Under the pieces are notes generated by a model. It was not told the DNA's origin. It ran no database searches and worked only from the letters and a program-made list of their open reading frames with translations. A DNA stretch of 64,000 nt from Mycolicibacterium brisbanense. GTDB taxonomy: Bacteria > Actinomycetota > Actinomycetes > Mycobacteriales > Mycobacteriaceae. The stretch spans positions 643,099-707,098 of the forward strand of contig NZ_BCSX01000024.1 in the NCBI RefSeq assembly GCF_001570425.1, in the 5' to 3' direction. This document shows positions 60,346-64,000 of this stretch, piece after piece. The first letter of the stretch is position 1. Every line of letters starts with the position of its first letter. The position numbers and the translations under genes were made by a program.

Positions 60346-60997
60346 CAGCGGCGACCGCGCGGGCAACCTCGTCCTCGAGCTGACGCACGAGGTTCTCGTC
60401 CGGCGGGAAGCCGCAGATGCCGAGCCAGTTGGCCAGCATCCGGTGCCCGCCCTCGGTGAGGATCGATTCGGGGTGGAACTGCACGCCGTGGATCGGGAGC
60501 TCGCGGTGCCGGACGGCCATGATGACGCCGCTGTCGGTCTGCCCGAGCACCTCGAGCTCGGCGGGCACGCTGTCGGGCAGGATGGTCAGCGAGTGGTATC
60601 GGGTGGCTGTGAACGGATCCGGAAGTCCCTGCAGCACACCGGCATCGGCGTGATGTACCACGCTGGTCTTGCCGTGGAGCAGTTCCGGTGCCCGGTCGAC
60701 GGTGCCGCCGAACGCGACGCCGATGGCCTGATGTCCCAAGCACACACCCAGCAGGGGAGTGCCGGCCTCGGCGCACGCCCGCACCAGGGGAATCGACGCG
60801 CCTGCACGTTCCGGCGTGCCGGGACCGGGGCTCAGCAGTACGCCGTCGAAGTCCTGTGCGGCTTTCGCGATGTCCGCCTCGGTGGCCAGGCGCGCGTCGT
60901 CGTTACGCCAGACCTGCGCGTGCACCCCGAGCTGGCCCAGGTACTGGACCAGGTTGAACACGAAACTGTCGTAATTGTCGACGACCAGAACCTGCAT
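60323..60997 (-). CDS. trpG: aminodeoxychorismate/anthranilate synthase glutamine amidotransferase
   Basis: A 224-residue class I glutaminase subunit supplying ammonia for p-aminobenzoate or anthranilate synthesis. SPGPGTPERAG, the nucleophile Cys in LGVCLGHQAIG, and the His-Glu pair in VQFHPES are intact. The gene next to pknB in mycobacteria is annotated trpG or pabA; which chorismate enzyme it serves cannot be read from sequence. ATG at 60997. Confidence 0.93.
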   Translation of the reverse strand: MQVLVVDNYDSFVFNLVQYLGQLGVHAQVWRNDDARLATEADIAKAAQDFDGVLLSPGPGTPERAGASIPLVRACAEAGTPLLGVCLGHQAIGVAFGGTVDRAPELLHGKTSVVHHADAGVLQGLPDPFTATRYHSLTILPDSVPAELEVLGQTDSGVIMAVRHRELPIHGVQFHPESILTEGGHRMLANWLGICGFPPDENLVRQLEDEVARAVAAATTRTPV

Positions 60998-61014
60998 CGG
61001 CCCAGGTTACCGGC

Positions 61015-61764
61015 TCAATAGCCGATCGGGCCCGCCGGCTGGGCATACCGCATGCGAACCGGCCCGGTGTGCCCCACCAGGTCGACCTGCGCGCGTGGTT
61101 CTTCGGTGTAGCCGAGGCCGAACCGCACCACGTATTGCTTGTACAGCGTGACCAATGGAGCTGCGGCGAGCGCCGCCTGCATCGCGCCGGCATCGCCGAT
61201 CGCGGTGATCACATACGGCGGGCTGTAGGTGCGGCCGTTGAGTAGGAGAGTGTTGCCGACGCACCGCGGCGCCGAGCCGGGCATGATGCGCTGGTCCTGC
61301 ATCTGAATGCCTTCTGCACCTGCGCTCCACAGCGCGTTGAGCACGGCTTGGATGTCCTGCTGATGCACCACCAGATCGTCGGGAGACGCGTCACGCGGGA
61401 ATCGGCCCTGGGCGTCCCGCTGAGCGTCGTTGAGCGTCACCACAAGCCCTGGGCCGCGCATGGGGGTGACGTCGGCCGCGGCGGCCAACGCGTCGGCGCG
61501 TTCGGTGATGGCCGCCAGCGCGGCGTGCGAACCCGGCGTTCCACCGTGATGACTGTCGACTTGGCCGGCCAGCGCGTCGCGCTGGGCGGTGAGCCGCTCG
61601 ACCGACTGCTGGGCCTCGCGTACCAGATCCACCAGGCGTGGAGCATCGCTGCGACGAATCTCGCCGCCCCCAGAGACGCCATGCGTCGCGGCCAGCAGCA
61701 GACCGGCCAGCAGGCACACCACCGGCACGCCGAAACGCCACCGAGATCGGTCCGGTCGGTCCAT
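61015..61764 (-). CDS. DUF881 membrane-anchored protein (Rv0012-like)
   Basis: A 249-residue protein with one N-terminal TM helix (WRFGVPVVCLLAGLLLAATHGVS), a coiled-coil segment (residues about 45-85, VREAQQSVERLTAQRDALAG) and a C-terminal DUF881 domain (GPGLVVTLNDA; VVHQQDIQAVLNALWSAGAEGIQMQDQRI). The domain lies outside the membrane. Its position next to crgA suggests a divisome role, but function is unknown. ATG at 61764 follows GGAGAG; an upstream in-frame ATG is less likely. Confidence 0.9.
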   Translation of the reverse strand: MDRPDRSRWRFGVPVVCLLAGLLLAATHGVSGGGEIRRSDAPRLVDLVREAQQSVERLTAQRDALAGQVDSHHGGTPGSHAALAAITERADALAAAADVTPMRGPGLVVTLNDAQRDAQGRFPRDASPDDLVVHQQDIQAVLNALWSAGAEGIQMQDQRIMPGSAPRCVGNTLLLNGRTYSPPYVITAIGDAGAMQAALAAAPLVTLYKQYVVRFGLGYTEEPRAQVDLVGHTGPVRMRYAQPAGPIGY

Positions 61765-61858
61765 CGATTTCTCTCCTGGACGTGCAGCTACGTTAGTGTC
61801 GTGAAGCATCCTGCTCCATCGTCGCACCGTGTGACGCCGACTGTCCGTGAAGGTACCC

Positions 61859-62143
61859 ATGCCCAAGTCCAAAGTCCGTAAGAAGAACGACTTCACCATC
61901 AAGCCGGTGAGCCGGACACCGGTCAAGGTCAAGGCCGGACCGTCGAGCGTCTGGTTCGTGGCCCTCTTCATCGGGCTGATGCTGTTCGGCCTGATCTGGC
62001 TGCTGGTGTTCCAGCTGGCTGCCACCAACCCGATCGACACCCCGTCGTTCCTGCATTGGATGGCCGACCTCGGCCCGTGGAACTACGCGATCGCGTTTGC
62101 TTTCATGATCACCGGTCTGTTGCTCACGATGCGCTGGCACTGA
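61859..62143 (+). CDS. crgA: cell division protein CrgA
   Basis: A 94-residue protein, nearly the M. tuberculosis CrgA (93) residue for residue: a basic N-terminus (MPKSKVRKKNDFTIKPVS), then two TM helices (WFVALFIGLMLFGLIWLLVFQLA and NYAIAFAFMITGLLLTMRW). It recruits PBPs and CwsA to the septum. The ATG at 61859 is the conserved start; an in-frame GTG lies four codons upstream. Confidence 0.97.
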   Translation: MPKSKVRKKNDFTIKPVSRTPVKVKAGPSSVWFVALFIGLMLFGLIWLLVFQLAATNPIDTPSFLHWMADLGPWNYAIAFAFMITGLLLTMRWH

Positions 62144-62160
62144 GCTGCACCGACTTCATT

Positions 62161-62170
62161 ATGAATTCAT
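62161..62170. repeat. 10-bp perfect palindrome
   Basis: ATGAATTCAT in an AT-rich stretch between crgA and the PH-domain gene, 80 bases before two DnaA boxes. Confidence 0.5.
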
Positions 62171-62240
62171 CTTACGATCTGAAGTTCACAAATTCAGCAA
62201 CGTCGCGGGCGTCCAATCACACCGTTGTGATTCATCCCCA

Positions 62241-62263
62241 TTGTGGATAGCACTTGTGGATAA
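62241..62263. promoter_or_regulatory. two DnaA boxes in tandem
   Basis: TTGTGGATAG (62241-62250) and TTGTGGATAA (62254-62263), 13 bp apart start to start. The second is an exact DnaA-box core (TGTGGATAA, complement of TTATCCACA), the first has one mismatch. They lie upstream of the GTG at 62299. Confidence 0.65.
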
Positions 62264-62298
62264 CTTCATTAGCCACGGTAAGAGGGTGTGAAGAACCG

Positions 62299-62706
62299 GT
62301 GCAGCAAACACAGTGGAGCCCGTCGACGTTGGGAATCGCGGCTTGCGGCATAGCCGGACTTACGTTGGCTGCGGCCGCTGTGACCCTGATCACAGATTCC
62401 CCTGGACGTGTTCTGGCGGGCATTGCCGGGGTGGGATTGCTCACGTTTGCAAGCTTCTCGTGGCGCGCCCGGCCAAAGTTGGCAATCACCGGTGAAGGTT
62501 TGGCCATCGGCGGGTGGTGGCGCACCCGATTACTTCGCCGCAATGAGATCCGGTCGATCCGCATCACAGAGTTCCGGCGGATCGGACGGAAGGTCCGACT
62601 GCTCGAGGTCGACACCGTCGACGACCGGCTCGTCGTCTTCACGCGGTGGGACCTGGGAACCGACCCTCTGAACGTCCTCGACGCCCTCAAAGCGGCCGGC
62701 TACTGA
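62299..62706 (+). CDS. PH-domain membrane protein (Rv0010c-like, low-molecular-weight antigen 6 family)
   Basis: A 135-residue protein with two hydrophobic helices (LGIAACGIAGLTLAAAAVTLI and VLAGIAGVGLLTFASFSW) followed by a bacterial PH-like domain (RARPKLAITGEGLAIGGWWRTRLL; RWDLGTDPLNVLDALKAAGY). The GTG at 62299 gives the MQQTQW start seen in M. tuberculosis. Function unknown. Confidence 0.88.
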   Translation: MQQTQWSPSTLGIAACGIAGLTLAAAAVTLITDSPGRVLAGIAGVGLLTFASFSWRARPKLAITGEGLAIGGWWRTRLLRRNEIRSIRITEFRRIGRKVRLLEVDTVDDRLVVFTRWDLGTDPLNVLDALKAAGY

Positions 62707-62719
62707 TCTGCCCGCACAC

Positions 62720-62757
62720 ACGACGCGACGCCCCCGCGTACGAGGGCGTCGCGTCGT
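62720..62757. terminator. bidirectional hairpin terminator
   Basis: ACGACGCGACGCCC (62720-62733) and its exact complement (62744-62757) form a 14-bp stem with a 10-base loop between the convergent PH-domain and ppiA genes. Confidence 0.8.
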
Positions 62758-62775
62758 ATTGCGGACGTCAGAAGG

Positions 62776-63321
62776 TCAGGACACGGTGACCGACTCGATC
62801 ACGACGGGCTCGGTCGGGCGGTCGCCGCGATCAGTCGCGGTGGTGGCAATCGCGTCGACCACCTTCTGCGATTCCGGATCGACAACCTCACCGAAGATGG
62901 TGTGCCTGCGGTTCAGGTGCGGCGTCTTGCCGACCGTGATGAAGAACTGGGAGCCGTTGGTACCGGGCCCGGCGTTGGCCATGGCCAGCAGGTAGGGCTT
63001 GTCGAACTGCAGTTCCGGATGGAACTCGTCGGCGAACTGGTAGCCCGGGCCGCCGCGACCGGTACCCGTCGGATCGCCGCCCTGGATCATGAAGCCGTCG
63101 ATGACACGGTGGAAGATGGCCCCGTCGTAGAACGGACCGGACGTGCCACCTGAGGCGTTCTCGGTGCTGTAGTCCTTGGTGCCCTGCGCCAACCCGACAA
63201 AGTTGGCCACGGTCTTGGGAGCGTGGTTTCCGAACAGTGCGATCTTGATGTCACCGCGGTTGGTGTGCAGTGTCGCCGTCGCGGTCTGAATAGGACTCGT
63301 CACGGGGGTTGAGTCTGCCAC
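62776..63321 (-). CDS. ppiA: cyclophilin-type peptidyl-prolyl isomerase PpiA
   Basis: A 181-residue cytosolic cyclophilin that catalyses proline isomerisation. The motifs FHRVIDGFMIQGGDPTGTG (catalytic Arg) and GTNGSQFFITVGKTPHLNRRHTIFG match M. tuberculosis PpiA closely over the full length (182 there). The GTG at 63319-63321 gives MADSTPVTS, in line with that protein; a later GTG six codons on is possible. Confidence 0.95.
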   Translation of the reverse strand: MADSTPVTSPIQTATATLHTNRGDIKIALFGNHAPKTVANFVGLAQGTKDYSTENASGGTSGPFYDGAIFHRVIDGFMIQGGDPTGTGRGGPGYQFADEFHPELQFDKPYLLAMANAGPGTNGSQFFITVGKTPHLNRRHTIFGEVVDPESQKVVDAIATTATDRGDRPTEPVVIESVTVS

Positions 63322-63424
63322 TACGGTCCGCGCCACCAACCGGCACCCGCCAGTTACGCACCCGAACGCCGCCGGGATGGCAGTCTGGGGAGCAGCTTTT
63401 CCCACGGCGGCAGAAAGGTGCGAG

Positions 63425-63841
63425 ATGACCGCGACGACCCATGACCGGCTGGCTCCCAACCAACGATTGGCCCGCGGCCTGAAGTACACCGCGGTGGGCC
63501 CGGTGGACATCTCCCGGGGCGTGGCGGGTTTGGGCATGCAGGCGGCTGTGGCGGCCGGTGCGAGCGCGCGCAGGCGCTACCAGGACGGCCAGTTGCGCCG
63601 CCAGCTGGCAGCTGTGGCCGAGAAGCTGGAGACCCTGCCCGAGGTTCTGCCCGAGCTGCTGGCCGATGTGACGCCGGCCAAGACCAAGTCCAAGCACCGG
63701 CGCCGCCCCTGGCTCATCGCCGCGGTGGCTGCCGCCGTCCTGGCCGGGGGAGCGGTGGCGTTCTCCGTCGTGCGGCGCACCAAGCGGCCCGAGGAGCCCG
63801 CCACGCTGCCCCCGAGCGTCGAGGTCGCTCCCAAGCCGTAG
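63425..63841 (+). CDS. cwsA: cell wall synthesis protein CwsA
   Basis: A 138-residue single-TM protein. RLAPNQRLARGLKYTAVGPVDISRGVAGLGMQ and the C-terminal PPSVEVAPKP match CwsA (Rv0008c); the TM helix is WLIAAVAAAVLAGGAVAFSVV near residue 99-118, with a Pro-rich end. CwsA binds CrgA and Wag31 and helps polar cell-wall synthesis. ATG at 63425 follows AAAGGTG. It is divergent from ppiA. Confidence 0.93.
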   Translation: MTATTHDRLAPNQRLARGLKYTAVGPVDISRGVAGLGMQAAVAAGASARRRYQDGQLRRQLAAVAEKLETLPEVLPELLADVTPAKTKSKHRRRPWLIAAVAAAVLAGGAVAFSVVRRTKRPEEPATLPPSVEVAPKP

Positions 63842-63891
63842 CGGCGGGCCCTGCCGGCCAATTCGACGAAAATGTCGTCCCACGGCCGTTG

Positions 63892-64000
63892 TCAAGCTGC
63901 TTGGAGTCGGTTTTCGGGTTTGGGTAGGTTGATGCCGACGGTATTGGCTGGTGCTGGGGTGTGTGGGCGTCGGCGGAATCGTTCGGGGTGTGCCTGGTAG
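63892..64000 (-). mobile_element. IS3-type transposase, C-terminal end only, runs off right edge
   Basis: On the minus strand the frame from the window edge reads YQAHPERFRRRPHTPAPANT and GINLPKPENRLQAA, then TGA at 63892-63894. HPERF followed by a Pro-rich tail and an IN-PK end is the C-terminus of IS3-family OrfB integrases. The element begins within 50 bases of the cwsA stop; its other end and any terminal repeat lie outside the window. Confidence 0.7.

Overview
The window is high-GC DNA from a mycobacterium, most likely a fast-growing environmental Mycolicibacterium. The block from about 50.2 to 63.8 kb is the actinobacterial cell-shape and Ser/Thr-kinase locus in its mycobacterial order: tRNA-Leu, fhaA, fhaB, pstP, rodA, pbpA, pknA, pknB, then trpG/pabA, a DUF881 gene, crgA, a PH-domain gene, ppiA and cwsA. 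I compared proteins such as CrgA, PpiA, CwsA, PknA and PknB with the tuberculosis versions from memory; no search was run.

Layout. 0-9 kb: the start of a Wadjet-type jetA gene running off the left edge, monomeric isocitrate dehydrogenase, a MarR/FAD-monooxygenase/hydrolase unit with two operator copies, a leaderless ArsR/SRPBCC pair and an amidase. 8.8-18.4 kb: an amino-acid permease, a GntR regulator, a cache-domain protein, and a cytochrome P450 / [3Fe-4S] ferredoxin / ferredoxin reductase / glutamine-synthetase-like set. The latter matches the pip/mor loci for piperidine, pyrrolidine and morpholine degradation. It is followed by a cytosolic binding-protein-like gene and two PuuD-like amidotransferases, so a gamma-glutamylation route for the ring-opened amine is plausible. 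Two copies of one palindromic repeat flank this block, each between convergent genes.

18.4-30.2 kb: two divergent operons that I could not match to a described system. The minus-strand unit encodes an aldehyde-dehydrogenase-like protein, an adenylate-forming enzyme, a polyprenyl diphosphate synthase and a helix-plus-beta-sandwich protein. The plus-strand unit encodes three unknown proteins (one resembling the helix-plus-sandwich protein), a cyclase-AAA-helical-repeat signalling protein and a carotenoid-desaturase-like FAD enzyme. 30.2-39.3 kb: accessory genes, including a degenerate ImmA/IrrE-like protein behind a coupled leader ORF, methyltransferases, a dienelactone-hydrolase-like gene, TetR, a P450, a ThiF-nitroreductase fusion (MoeY-like), and IS3-like debris.

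39.4-47.3 kb: a five-gene minus-strand catabolic operon (hydrolase, benzoylformate-decarboxylase-like enzyme, GlcD-GlcE fusion oxidase, HSL-type hydrolase, P450) divergent from a PucR regulator; a hydroxy-acid to 2-oxo-acid to aldehyde route is inferred. 47.5-49.9 kb: a probable type VII secreted toxin locus. It has a WXG100-like protein, a carrier fused to a GH19-type muramidase/chitinase domain that is interrupted by one frameshift, and a lipoprotein with an RsiV-like DUF3298 domain that may be its immunity protein. tRNA-Leu(CAG), whose 3' end faces this accessory region, marks the boundary with the core. The right edge cuts into an IS3-type transposase gene directly beyond cwsA.

Within the core block the genes overlap by a few bases almost throughout, from fhaB to pbpA and from pknA to pknB, as expected of a single transcript controlling peptidoglycan synthesis at the poles and septum. 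Strong hairpins sit at 7239-7267, 39376-39419, 50178-50214 and 62720-62757.
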